A stretch of DNA of 64,000 nucleotides from Marchantia polymorpha subsp. ruderalis (Eukaryota > Streptophyta > Marchantiopsida > Marchantiales > Marchantiaceae): assembly GCA_037833965.1 (NCBI GenBank), contig AP031354.1:21058001-21122000 (forward strand), written 5' to 3'. Position numbers and translations under genes: made by a program. This document shows, in pieces, positions 11,766-22,847 of the stretch (position 1 is the first letter of the stretch; each line of letters starts with the position of its first letter). Below the pieces are notes generated by a model. That model was not told the DNA's origin. It saw only the letters and a list, made by a program, of their open reading frames with translations, and searched no databases.

Positions 11766-14700
11766 GATGCAACGTCCTCGTTGCACATACGTTCAAACTC
11801 CTGAACTATCAAAGGTGCATTTGCTAAATTTTTAGCTGGTTCCCAAGTTGATTCATACGATGGATAGCCTTTCCATTGAATCAAATACTCTACTTTGGGA
11901 TATTTATGACCTCGAATTTGTTTCTTGAGTATCTTTTCTACCTCAAACTCCTCATGATCTGCTATCAAGGTTGGAAGAGGAGGTGGTGCTGGTTGGTTGG
12001 TGAATTGTTTTGGTCGTGGTACATGTTTTCGCAATCGTGACACATGAAATACTGGATGTATTTTCATATGTGACGGAAGTTCCAACTTGTATGACACTTC
12101 ACCAACACGCTTCAAAACCAAAAATGGACCAATGAACCTAGGGTTTAACTTTGGTGTTCCTACAAGAGACAAATTCGTTGTAGATAACCAAACATGATCT
12201 CCAACCTCAAAAATCACTTCTCTACGATGAGCATCGGCATGCTGCTTTTGCCGATTTTGAGCTATCACCAACTTCTCCTTGGCCTGATGTAGTCCTCGGT
12301 GAATATGCTCCACGAATTCGTTGACGGCTGCAACTTTGGTCGAAAACTACTCTCCTTTGGGAAGTCTCATCAAACTTGAAGGAGTGATCGGATGAGCTCC
12401 ATACATAAGAAAAAATGGAGACACTTTTGTGGATGCATTAACAGAATTGTTATATGCAAATTCCACAAGTGGCAAAAGGTTGTCCCACTCTTCTTGCTCT
12501 TCTAATGTGAAGGCTCGTAGCATATCCTCTATGGTTCTATTTGCCCTCTCAGTTTGTCCATCAGTTTGAAGATGATAGGCCGTTGACATTGCTAGTTTTG
12601 TTTTGAAAAAACTAAACAAAGTTTTCCAAAATAAACTAGTGAAGTGAGTACCTCTATCCGTGATTAACACTTTGCTTAAGCCATGATTTACAAAAACTGC
12701 ATCAAGATACAATTGAGCTAGTTGTGGAGCTGTTACTGTTTTTGTGGTTGGCCTGATGTGAATCATCTTGCTCAATTTGTCCACAAAAACCACCACTGAA
12801 TCATGTCCTAACGAAGTCCTTGGTAACTCACATACAAGATCCATGGTGACATGTTCCCACCGCTGTTCGGGAATAGGAAGAGGCTGTAATAAACCCGCTG
12901 GTTTTTGATTACTTGCCTTGTTTTGTTGACAAGCAACACAACTTCGAACATAAGACTCCACATCCTCACGTATTTTGGGCCAATAGTACACTCGTTGTAT
13001 ACTCTCCACGGTTTTCTCCATTCCCACATGACCTGCAATGGTTGTATCATGACTTTCTGCCAAAATCATTGTGCGCAAATCGTGATCTTGTGGAATCCAT
13101 ATACGCTGATTGTAAAACGCCAAACCTCGAGATTTCTCTGCCTTTCCAGTTTGTAGTGCCCGAGTGATCTCTTCATCCTCCTTTGTGCCTTGTGACATCT
13201 TGCTCCACCAATCCGCCTGAATTTTCACTTCTGCAACATGATTCAAACAAGGCATGCGTGTGAGAGCATCTGCAAGTTGCTTCTTTCCCTCCACGTACAC
13301 AATCTTCATGTTGAAGCGTTGACGCCACTCTGCCCATCGAATTTGTCGTTTGGACAGATCCTTCTGAGTTTCCAAATAAACCAAGGGTTTATGATCAGTC
13401 TCCACCACAAACTCCTTGTCACCCAAATAATGCTTCCAATGTTTGGTTGCCAACACGATAGCTAACTCCTCTCGTTCTGTCGTGTGATAATTTTGTTCCG
13501 CCGCCACCAACTTTCGAGAATAGAAAGCAACTGGATGCCATCCATCCTCCCATTCTTGTTGAAGTATGCCACCTACTGTTGTACCTGATGCGTCAGTGGC
13601 CAACTTGATAGAACGGTTAGGATCATACCACTTGAGAATAGGTGCGTGTAACAAAGCATCTTTCAATGCTTGAAAAGCTAACTCTTGAGCTGTTCCCCAT
13701 CTCCACTTTTGACCTTTCCCTAACATGGAAGTCAAGGCCTGAGCTAGTCGAGCAAAACCTTTCACAAATCTACGATAGAATCCAGTGAGCCCTAGAAAAC
13801 TTTTCAATTGAGTTTGATCCTCAGGTGCTATCCATTTCTGAATGGCATCTATCTTCTCACTCATCACTTGGATTCCTGTAGCTGTAACTCTATGACCCAA
13901 GTAATCTACTTCTGACTTGCCAAATTCACATTTTGAAGCTTTGGCATATAATTGATTGTCTCTTAAAACTTGAAGTACCTCTCGTAAATGACTTCTATGA
14001 TCACTCAAAGTTTTGCTATACACCAATATATTATCTAGAAAAACAATGACAGATTTATCTAGATAAGGGCGAAAGATATCGTTCATCAATCCCATAAATG
14101 TAGCTGGTGCATTAGTGAGACCAAAAGGCATCACCAGATACTCAAAGTGTCCATACCTAGTACGAAAAGCTGTCTTGTGAACATCTTCATCTGCAATTCG
14201 AATTTGATTGTAACCGCTTCTCAAATCTAGCTTGGTGAAGTACTTCGCTCCTTGAAGTTGATCAAACAAATCATCCATACGAGGTAATGGATATTTGTTT
14301 TTCACCGTTTGCTGATTCAACCCGCGATAATCGATACATAGTCTCATGGATCCATCCTTCTTCTTCACAAAGAGTACTGGAGCTCCATAAGGTGAAACAC
14401 TTGGTTGAATGAATCCCTTGCTCAACATCTCCTCCACTTGAGCTTTGCATTCTTCCAATTCGTTTGGAGCCAAACGATATGGAGCTTTGCAAGTTGGTGT
14501 ACTTCCAAGTATCACCTCAATCTTGTGATCTACTCGCCTTTTTGGTGGTAATCCTGCAGGTAGATCATCTGGAAAAACATCTTTATACTCCATAAAAATG
14601 TCGTTCAAGGACTCCGGGATGTAAGGTTTGTCCATGGACCCAATATCTCTTATAAGTCCAAGGAAACATACATCATCTCTAGAAATGGATGCTGTACCCA

Positions 14701-15190
14701 TCACAAAGAGGGGTAAATTCATATTCTGAGATCTAATTCTATCTCCATAGATCTTCCATCCACTACTTGTAATCACTTTTCTTCTCCAATCTACCTTCGG
14801 ATTATATTGTTCCATCCATGGCATTCCAAGGATGACATCATATCGAGCTAAACGAATTACTCTCCATTCAATGCTCTCCTTGTATCTACCTATGGATAAA
14901 TCTACACTCCGTGGAAGTGTTTCTATCACTTCAGTTTGCCCGTTTGGCAATTCAACTTCTTCACTCACGTCCTTCATCAACATCAAACCTAACTTCATAG
15001 CAACACTCCTTGATAGAAAATTCTCAGTTGCTCCAAGATCAATTAAAACTCTCACCTTGTGTGCTTCCATGAAACCATCAGTGACAATGAGTTGAGCTTG
15101 CTTCTTACTCCTTCCATGAGCTCCCAACCATTGCCTTCTTCCAACCTCACCTTTTCTTCGCTTTGTAGAACCAGTAAGGCCGCGAGGCAA
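11762..15190 (-). CDS. Chromovirus pol polyprotein (fossil, broken)
   Basis: In order from the high-coordinate end, the pol region shows these domains. An aspartic protease has [13 protein letters not shown], where the active-site triad reads DLG rather than the usual D-S/T-G. A reverse transcriptase has [23 protein letters not shown] and a catalytic-loop motif [12 protein letters not shown]. RNase H carries [18 protein letters not shown] zinc-binding integrase N-terminus ([18 protein letters not shown]...CVACQQNK) is followed by the core with [11 protein letters not shown] and [20 protein letters not shown]. The C-terminus carries a chromodomain ([20 protein letters not shown]), which defines the chromovirus branch and in relatives steers integration to heterochromatin. 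The region contains about one break. Confidence 0.93.
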
Positions 15191-15192
15191 GA

Positions 15193-16296
15193 TTACTGGT
15201 GATCTTCGTTTCCCGAAACTGCTTCCTCCATCTCTTCATACTCTATCCCCTCCATATTGTTGAACGGTCGTCGCTGCATGGGCCGTCCTCCTTGTTGTGT
15301 CGGCCGAACTCGACAAAACTTGGCTATGTGACCCATTCGTCCACATGCATAACATTGGCGATTGTCACGAACTCCAGCTCCTCCTCGAACCATTCCATTA
15401 TTTGCATAACCTTCTTGCAAATTTGGAACTCCTGGTCGCCTAATCTCACCTCCAAATCTTGGTGGTGGTCCTCTTGTTGGTGCAAAACCTTCTCTACGTC
15501 GAAGGTTTCCCAACTCCATCGGTGTTGGACCAGATGGATCTCTAAAATTGCTCACTGGTTCACCGTGTGTGACACCAAAAGCACCTGAAATTCGTTGAGC
15601 AATTGCGATTGCTTCATTCACAGTAGATGAATTGCTTACCATCACCTCCTTTCGAATTCGATCTTTCAAGCCTCGTTTGAACACGTCCAAGGCTTTAGCT
15701 CCACTCATATCCATGATAGATACTTGAAGATCACGAAATTCTTCAATGTACTCATGAATACCTCCTTTTTGCTTCAGATCCCACAACTTCATTCTTGCAG
15801 TTTGAAGAGAATCCACCGCTTGAAAATTTTGCAGAAGTCCTTCTTGCATTCCACTCCACGAAATGGTAGCACCTCGTTCTGAAAGCATTCTCTCCCATGT
15901 TGTGTACCATGTGAGAGCCTTATCCGTAAGATAAGATCTCATGAACATTCCTGCAATATAATCAGAAACATGAAAATGGGATAAATGAATATTCATCCTC
16001 ATAATCCATCCCTCTAACAGTCCCATTGCTCTACTCCCTTTGTAAGCTTCCACCTTACAGGATTTTCCCATTCGAAGCAAAAGATTTGCTTGATCTTCAA
16101 TCACTTGAAGACGTCTCCTATTTGCCTCTGCTGCATCAATAGGAGTTGGTTCTGGCTGAACTTGGAAAGCTTGAACTTGAGGTTCAACTTCCATCTCTCC
16201 AACTCTCTCTCTCTCTACTTTCTCACTCTCTAATGCGAAGATTTTATCTTCCATGGCTTGCTGCTTGGTATGCCCATCTACTATTGCTTTTCTCAA
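15193..16296 (-). CDS. Chromovirus gag protein (fossil)
   Basis: The roughly 367-aa protein contains a retrotransposon gag core ([20 protein letters not shown], then [20 protein letters not shown]) and a single CCHC zinc knuckle, [14 protein letters not shown], near its C-terminus. By family, it forms the particle that packages element RNA. It lies directly upstream of pol, with only a few bases between them, as in related plant chromoviruses where gag and pol are joined by read-through or frameshift. Confidence 0.92.
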   Translation of the reverse strand: MRKAIVDGHTKQQAMEDKIFALESEKVERERVGEMEVEPQVQAFQVQPEPTPIDAAEANRRRLQVIEDQANLLLRMGKSCKVEAYKGSRAMGLLEGWIMRMNIHLSHFHVSDYIAGMFMRSYLTDKALTWYTTWERMLSERGATISWSGMQEGLLQNFQAVDSLQTARMKLWDLKQKGGIHEYIEEFRDLQVSIMDMSGAKALDVFKRGLKDRIRKEVMVSNSSTVNEAIAIAQRISGAFGVTHGEPVSNFRDPSGPTPMELGNLRRREGFAPTRGPPPRFGGEIRRPGVPNLQEGYANNGMVRGGAGVRDNRQCYACGRMGHIAKFCRVRPTQQGGRPMQRRPFNNMEGIEYEEMEEAVSGNEDHQ

Positions 16297-16953
16297 CTAC
16301 TTCATCTCCGCCATGATTGCATTGAGAACCTCACCCATATCAATTGATGTTTCCATGCTTTCTCACAATCCCTCTAATACAAAGTGAGTATAATCACTAT
16401 GTGACCTCTCAACAAAGGAGTCACAAAAGGTGCAGGTGACTCTATCACAGCTCTATAGTACTCCTCTCCATAATTCCTCACAAGAAAATCTCTCCATATC
16501 CTCTTCTGTCTATATACTGTTCTAATCTCTATATAAGTGCTGAATCGAACCGGGACAGGTGGTTCGCGATTCAAATCCATGAAACAATCAGTATAGAATG
16601 TATATAGTACAATCCCAAGTCTCTCCATAAGTAACTATTGGAAGAATCAGTGGCACTCTTGACTCCATCACTCTAGTCATAAAATCTGCACCCCAACAAG
16701 CCACAAGGTACATCCGAAAATGATGTTTCTCCATGCAACGAAGGTGAATATCGAATAGGTTAGGAATTGGCCAGTGCGGTACTGGATTCCTGTCAATCCC
16801 GTCCATATCTGCAAAAACACAATTTCCCCCTTCCACCTCTCTCTACATGCAGATGAATGACCTCTGCCAGCCTCTATACACTCTCAAGACTACACTCCAT
16901 CATCACTCACTTGCTATTCCATGAGGGGTAATCCACACTCAAGGAAAGAGCAA

Positions 16954-16969
16954 GGTCGCTCTGATACCA
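16954..16969 (-). other. Primer-binding site (initiator Met tRNA)
   Basis: On the minus strand TGGTATCAGAGCGACC lies one base inside the 5-prime LTR. It is the standard plant retrotransposon primer site, complementary to the 3-prime end of the initiator methionine tRNA. Its position fixes the element orientation as minus. Confidence 0.92.
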
Positions 16970-16970
16970 T

Positions 16971-17390
16971 TGTAACACTAGGGTTTAGAGAGAAGTTCAC
17001 TCGAAGATAGAAACGTAAACTCTGAAAATGAGAGATACCAACAATGGTTCTCCTCTCCCTTATATAGTTCTCACCAACAAGTACAAGGTGATAAGATCTA
17101 ATCCCCACCATCCATCCCACTCCTAATGGATGGATGACGTGGCGGATAACCCTAACAAGCACACAGATTGCTGACGTGGCGCACCCAACTAACACACTAA
17201 CTAACACACTCAATCCTTACCTACAAGCACACGGATTGCTGACGTGGCACTGTCAACTAACACATCCACTCTGTACCTACCAAGTGCGCGGATCGCTGAT
17301 GTGGCAGCTATGACTAGTGCACACTAAAGTATCTACAACCATATTCAGAGTAACCTCTACTTTAGTTCTAACTAACTAAAGATGGTTACA
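16971..17390 (-). repeat. 5-prime LTR of the young chromovirus
   Basis: It is nearly identical to 11350-11748 with the same TGTAACAC start and GGTTACA end. I count about three substitutions by eye, all of the C-to-T or G-to-A kind. Followed by the target-site duplication CTTGG at 17391-17395. Confidence 0.93.
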
Positions 17391-17480
17391 CTTGGATCCG
17401 AACACTCGCGTCTAGAGTATGGGATCAAAACATTTGTGTTTCACATCAAAACACTTGCGTCTCGAATCAGAAGCACTCAC
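17391..17480. repeat. Right remainder of the hAT minisatellite
   Basis: After CTTGG the sequence resumes the same GATCAGAACACTCGCGTCTCG-like tandem motif seen at 10745-11349. This shows that the chromovirus interrupted a single array. Confidence 0.75.
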
Positions 17481-17669
17481 TTAGCTAGGATGCGAGCCCT
17501 AACGCACTCCACTCCTTATGTACTCTATCGTTTCTAGGGTTTAGATACACCGCCACTTCTAGCCGGCGGCGTACTATACACTCTAGGTTTCGGATCGAGT
17601 CCAGCCCTCGACCCAAATCCAACACGAATTCGGATTTTTGGATTCTACCTGAATCTGATTGAAGCCCTA

Positions 17670-18394
17670 CTATAGTCATAAAATCTACATCCCAACAAAT
17701 CACAAGGTACATCCAAAAATGATGTTTTTCCATGCAACAAAAGTGAATATCAAATAGGTTAAGAATCGGCTAATGCGGTATTGAATTCTTGTCAAGTCTG
17801 TCCATATCTGCAAAACCATAATTTTCTCTTTTCTACTTCTCTTTACATACAGATCAATGACCTCTGACAGCCTCTATACACAGCTCTAAAACTAAATTCC
17901 ATCATCACTCACTTGCTATTCCATGAGTGATAATCCACACGCAAGAAAAGAATAAGGTCGCTGTAATACCATTGAAACATTACGGTTTAAAAAGAAGCTC
18001 ACTTAAAAATGAAAACATAAATTTTGAAGATGAGAGATACCAAAAATGGTTCCACTCTTCTCTATATAGCTCTTACTAACAAGTACATGAAGATAAGATC
18101 TCAATCCCATCATCCATTTCAATCCTAATGGATGAATGACGTGGCGGAGAACTCTAACAAGCACACAGGATTGCTAACACGGCGCTCTCAATTAAAACAC
18201 TAACTAACACACTCAATCCTTACCTAACAAACACACAGATCTCAGACATGGCGCTGTCAACTAACACATATACTTTATATCTGCCAAGCATGTGGATCGT
18301 TGTCATGGCAAATATGATAATTGCACGTTAAAGTAACTATAACTTCATCTTGGGTAACCTCTACTTTAATTTTAACTAACGAAAGATGATTACA
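17670..18394 (-). mobile_element. Right fragment of the old chromovirus (leader and LTR)
   Basis: It starts with the repeated CTATAGTC and continues collinearly with about 16672-17390 of the young copy, including the leader, the primer-site region and an LTR at 17973-18394. It is much more diverged, mostly by C-to-T and G-to-A changes. Together with 7866-8640 it forms one continuous piece of an old chromovirus copy into which the hAT element inserted. The copy lacks everything beyond the start of gag. Confidence 0.85.
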
Positions 18395-20420
18395 AGTACA
18401 TGAAATTTATTTTAAACATAACATATATATTCCTTATATTGATTGATTACAAATGCATCTAGAATAAAATTGCATGAAATACTTAGTTACTATAATGTTC
18501 TAAACAACAGTTGTCATTACAAGTAGGCCTCGGCAAGGTAACGTAAAATACCTTTTACTCAAGGCTAAAAGGTAAAAGTTAAGGGTAAAGGTAGGAAGAT
18601 TATCAGTGGATGAGATAGAGTGTAGAGTAAAAGTAATGCCCATTTACTTACCCAAGTAATTACCTCTTAAGTTAGCAATATTTATATGTCAGATTTTTGT
18701 GAAAAAAAAACTTATGGTTTCTAGAATAATAATTATAAATACGTGTATAATCCTATATCACAGCAAAAGCGTTGACATGTCTTCCAGTTGTAGGATATGC
18801 TAAGATTGTTAATTTATCGACATAAATAATACAATTGTCTAATGAGGCTAAAGCTTTCTTGTATATTTTAAGTAATCTTTTGAATAAAAAATAGGTTAAG
18901 AATAGAAAATGATGAAGGATTCACATCCTTCACAGACGGTTTTTTCATGTTTTATATCCAAAGATTTTAAAAAATAGGAAAAAAAATTATACATCTTATA
19001 TATATTATTTAGATAATAAATTAACCTTTTCACTTATTATTGGCAAACTGATAATCTCTGTATTCATTAGAAATTAAGAAAATCAAATATTGATGTTGAG
19101 AAGTTGTCATTAGAAACTCTCATCATATGCAAACATTTGGTTATTTAAGAACATAGATTAATAAATATAGGTAAAATGTATTTTTTAATTTTATTGGGTA
19201 ATCATCTGATTAACGGATAAATTAAAGAGGAAGTTTATTTTTTATTTTAATTGGAAAAATATCCGTTTAACAGGTAAAGTAAAGGTAAAGTGTATTTTTA
19301 AATTTTATTGGATAATTACCCGGTTAAAGGGTCAAGTAGAGGTAAAGGTATAAGTAAAGCGCATCCAATGTGGTAAGGGTAGGGGTAGAGTAAAGATAGA
19401 ACACATTTTATTACCTGTTTAACTTTTACCTTGCCTAGGCCTAATTACAAGAGTCAAGTAAATATGGACTCTGTACGTTTGGATCAATCTTATTTATGAA
19501 CTAATTTTAATTTTTAAACTAAATTAATCTAAACTTACAATATTCATATTTACTCACCTCTTCTAACAACATATGTTGTGTATACTATTATAGTGATGAA
19601 GAAGTTCATGCAATTTCATATTGAATGTGACTTTGTAATTATTCAATATAAGAAATACATGTTGTGTGTAACATTAATTTTCTACGCTGACTAATTACCA
19701 AGTCGCATGTAATATGAAAGTGCATGAAGTTTTTGATCACTATAATGCTACACAAAACATGTTATCTACAGGAGTCAAATAACTATCACCTCTTAATATT
19801 TAAATCAATAAATTATGAAATTTTTTTAGAAAATAACATCAACTCTAATGTGTAGAATTTATATTTACTTGATTCTTGTAGCAACAAGTTGTTTGTAGCA
19901 TTATAGTAATGAAGTAATCTATGCAATTTCATATTAGATATGATTGTGTAATACGTCAGTGTATGGAAATAATCCTACACACAATATGTATTTCTTGTAT
20001 TGATCATTTATAAAGTCATATATTATATGATATTGTACAAAATAATTTACTTCTATAATGTTCCACGAAACATGCGTTGTTACAAGATTCAAGTAAATAT
20101 CAACTCTTAACATTATAATCAAAAATTATTATTATTTTAAAAAAATCTAGAAAATAAGATCAATCCAAACGTATAGAGTTTAGGTTTACTTGACTCTTGT
20201 AGCAACATGTTTTGTGTAGCATTATTGAAGTGAAGTACTTCATGTAGTCTCATATTAGATGTGACTTGGTAATACGTAAGTGTAGGAAATAAATGCTACA
20301 CACAACATGTATTTCTTGTATCAATTAATTACAAAGGCACACTAAATATGAAACTGTAAGAAGTACTTCATTCCTATAGTAGAACACACAACATATGCTA
20401 TTACAAGAACCATAGGTTCC
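18395..20420. repeat. Array of AT-rich, internally palindromic repeats
   Basis: A unit of roughly 315-325 bp recurs about three times, for example at TTTACTTGATTCTTGTAGCA and its relatives near 19540, 19856 and 20180. Each unit is itself an imperfect palindrome: the first half contains TTGTAGCAACATG...GTAGCATTATAG...GAAGTA...CATG, and the second half contains its reverse complement. A partial unit at 18420-18523 is continued after 19443 beyond an inserted hAT-like element. No coding capacity. It could be a decayed satellite or a cluster of related foldback elements. Confidence 0.6.
18524..19443. mobile_element. Non-autonomous hAT-like element (920 bp)
   Basis: The left end is TAGGCCTCGGCAAGGTAA and the right end, on the complementary strand, TAGGCCTAGGCAAGGTAA, which makes a terminal inverted repeat of about 18 bp with one mismatch. 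The exact 8-bp duplication ATTACAAG flanks it at 18516-18523 and 19444-19451. The interior is AT-rich and contains many GGTAAAG-type motifs near both ends, as in hAT subterminal regions, and no transposase. It inserted into one of the palindromic repeat units. Confidence 0.88.
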
Positions 20421-20640
20421 CAATTTTAAAAGAATTCCTGCCAAGATTACAGATCCAGCCGTGGGTGCCTCCACATGAGCTTCGCTTTGCGCTGGATCGG
20501 GCCAGAAGGAGCTACCTTCATTTCAATTAAATACACTCCTCTCCCGCTGGTCGAGACCTTCGGACCTCCAAAATATTTTTTTTTGTACGCATTCTTTAAA
20601 ACGAGGAGCGAACACGAGATTCAGTAAGTAAATATGAACT
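20421..20640. other. GC-richer island inside the AT-rich repeats
   Basis: A short GC-richer segment with the inverted repeat GATCCAGC (20452-20459) / GCTGGATC (20491-20498) interrupts the AT-rich array. No coding sequence was recognised. It may be an insertion of a small unknown element, but no duplication was identified. Confidence 0.35.
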
Positions 20641-20694
20641 CTGAAGGTTTGGATAAATTTAATCTACTAATCTAAAAAATTTATATTAATAAAT

Positions 20695-20930
20695 AAAATT
20701 GATCCAAATCTATAGAGGTCATATTTACTTGATTCTTGTAACAACACAATATTTTGTGTAATATGAACAAATGAAATTGATCCAAACCTACACAGGTCAT
20801 ATTTATTTGATTCTTGTAACAACACAATATTTTGTGTAATATGAACAAATGAAATCGATCCAAATCTACAGAGGCCATATTCACTTGATTTTTACAACAA
20901 CACATGTTTTGTGTAACATAATAGTAATAA
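20695..20930. repeat. Tandem repeat, about 77-bp unit, three copies
   Basis: The unit runs from GATCCAAATCTATAGAGGTC through TTGATTCTTGTAACAACACA to ATGAACAAATGAAAT. It occurs three times head to tail, the last with more drift. Its first half is the same sequence as one arm of the neighbouring palindromic repeats, so it looks like a local amplification of that arm. Confidence 0.7.
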
Positions 20931-20959
20931 AGTATTTCACACAGTCTCAGATGTAATGT

Positions 20960-22847
20960 TCAGATGAGGAGAGAGGCCGCGGGTGGGTGGATGGCATAAT
21001 GCCATCAGCCCGCCACGGACGAATGATATTTTAAATCATGCAACATTGCTGCTATGTTTTGTAGTGAGAAAAGATAAGCAACACACACCAACATACATTC
21101 AAATACGTGATTCATCCGATTTTGGAATGAGTCTAACAATGAGTACTTTACTCTAACGGCTTACAAGTGTTTTCTGTTGTTTTATCTAGACTTTTCTTGC
21201 AATTCTGTATTTATAACTGAGTGTACGGTTTTGAGTTTAGGGTTTTCCAAACTCTGAAATCCTTATTAAAGCGGCTAACTCTAGTTCTACTCGAGATTTG
21301 AGTTATAATGGGCGTATTCCTCACATATATTGCACTATTACATGGCAAAGACAAATGTGTGATCTTTGAGTTTCAACTGATAGTTATCTTTCTTATCATG
21401 CATGTGACGAATGTTTCAATACGTATAATGTCACAGTTTCAGAGAGTACAAATCGATGTCGTTTGGAATGTATGGTGAACGGAGGAAACAAACCCAATAT
21501 TTTTCAAGATTAGCAATTCGTATAGAGATCACATTTGTATGACTCAGTCATTAAATTGTAAGCAATCATGACGTGGACTGAGTAAAATTTGTGTTAGAGT
21601 GCTGAAGACACTTCGATACTAGGCTACTGCACACTTTAGCACAAACCCAATAGGAATCATGAGGTACTTTTCGAATCACTGTGAAGACAGTTTATTCATT
21701 GCTCTACAAATAGCTCTTTACATGTAGGAGCAATTCTACCGTGTGATCATTATTGGGATGCAGATGTTGTTTGTGAACGTATGTTTTCTGATAGTTCATG
21801 TATTTGTAAACCGTGTATTGTGATCACTTCAAGGTTTTCATGGGTCTTCTTGAAAATTCTGTGATTTTGATAATCAAATTCTCACACATTACTCAGTGCC
21901 TTCGCGTTAAACGCACCCAGAAGGAAGACAAAGGAGTTAATAATAAACACGAATATGACAAAGTGGCCTCGGACTCATCCTCAGCTTCAGGACCGTGAAC
22001 AGGAGGAGGAGGAAGAAGAAGAAGGCCGAAAAAAAACGCGGAAATGGCGCCAAGTCGACGGGTGGCCGTCGGATACGAGATGCGTCCAGCAGAAACCAAG
22101 CGCCAGGGGTTTCGAACCACACATGGTCGACGGTGGTTGGTCGATTCGCTGCGCACAAATCGGGAGACTAACCGGAAGGAGGAGCGGCTTAATGCGCCCG
22201 TGCAGACAGAGAGGGAAAGAGAGGGTCGGCCGATTTTTCGAGTTACGGAATTTCAAGCAAGATCCTCGGAATCCTCAAGCAGCTCGTTGGCCCGCTCGTG
22301 CTGGACCCGGGTTGGAAATCGTCGCCTCGGCATCGGACGTCGGAGTCGCCTTACGGGGATGCGACCGGGGCAAGAGCTGGGCGCCCGCTCTGGTGGTTAA
22401 TAGTGTGAATGGAGCCGAGGGAGGGAGCGAGCTCGCAGGGATATCGGACGAAGACTGAATCGAGCACTTGGCTCGATGTGCTTGTAGAGTGGTGGGGCTC
22501 TGGCAGAGGGAGGCAGGGAGAGAGGGAGGGAGAGTGGGAGCAGGATGCCGAGAGGTTGACGTTTGAACTGGGCCGAGGAGGAGGGCAGGGCAGTCTGTTC
22601 TGTACAGGCTCCGGAAGGAAGGAAGGAAGGAAGGAAGGAAGAGATGAATGATGCCGGAGGTTGTGGTGGAAGTGTTGTGTGCATGTACATTTGTTGGTCG
22701 GAGGATGGATGGACGACGAGGTGATCAGGATGGTGAATATTTGGGTTCATGGGCAAGAGGAAGGTCGATGAAGGCGGTGCAGTAGTACAGCGGGTGCTTG
22801 GGATTAGACGGAGTGAGGTTTAGTTGCGGTTTTGTGTTCAAGAAAAA
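20960..22847 (+). promoter_or_regulatory. Upstream region and probable 5-prime UTR of the E1 gene
   Basis: No gene is supported between the repeats and the E1 start. DNA turns GC-rich from about 21960 to 22800, as is usual for a plant promoter and leader, and open frames there (for example a Glu-rich one from 21955) overlap on both strands and look like by-products of composition. A GGAA microsatellite occupies 22613-22640. No TATA box could be assigned with confidence. Confidence 0.4.
22613..22640. repeat. GGAA microsatellite
   Basis: Seven consecutive GGAA units lie about 210 bases upstream of the E1 start codon, in the likely leader or promoter. Confidence 0.9.

Larger units (their letters stand above)
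11350..17390 (-). mobile_element. Young, nearly whole Ty3/gypsy chromovirus
   Basis: This 6041-bp LTR retrotransposon is in minus orientation. From its 5-prime end it has: LTR 16971-17390; primer-binding site matching initiator methionine tRNA (16954-16969); gag (about 16.3-15.2 kb); a protease, reverse transcriptase, RNase H, integrase and chromodomain polyprotein (about 15.2-11.8 kb); a polypurine tract (11749-11765); and LTR 11350-11748. CTTGG flanks both sides. The two LTRs show only about three substitutions by eye apart from a small length difference, so insertion is recent. Besides the usual gag-pol boundary, I see about one break. It sits inside the minisatellite of the hAT element. 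Confidence 0.95.
8641..17669 (-). mobile_element. hAT DNA transposon, itself carrying a nested chromovirus
   Basis: The ends are imperfect terminal inverted repeats. The left end reads TAGGGCTCAATCGGATCGGG and the right end, on the complementary strand, TAGGGCTTCAATCAGATTCA. Both are flanked by the 8-bp duplication CTATAGTC. The TAGGGCT terminus is typical of plant hAT (Ac-like) elements. Without the nested chromovirus and its 5-bp duplication the element is about 2.98 kb. It contains degraded transposase sequence on the minus strand (about 8800-10050) and a degenerate minisatellite (about 10745-11349, continuing at 17391-17480). It cannot encode a working transposase. Confidence 0.88.

Noticed and set aside
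21955-22458. 167-codon Glu/Arg-rich plus-strand frame
   Set aside because: It overlaps equally long frames in other phases and strands, is driven by GGA/GAA-rich leader sequence, and resembles no protein.
22824-22847. Longer N-terminus of the E1 starting at a TTG codon
   Set aside because: TTG is not a normal plant start; the ATG at 22848 has purine-rich context and gives the expected N-terminus.
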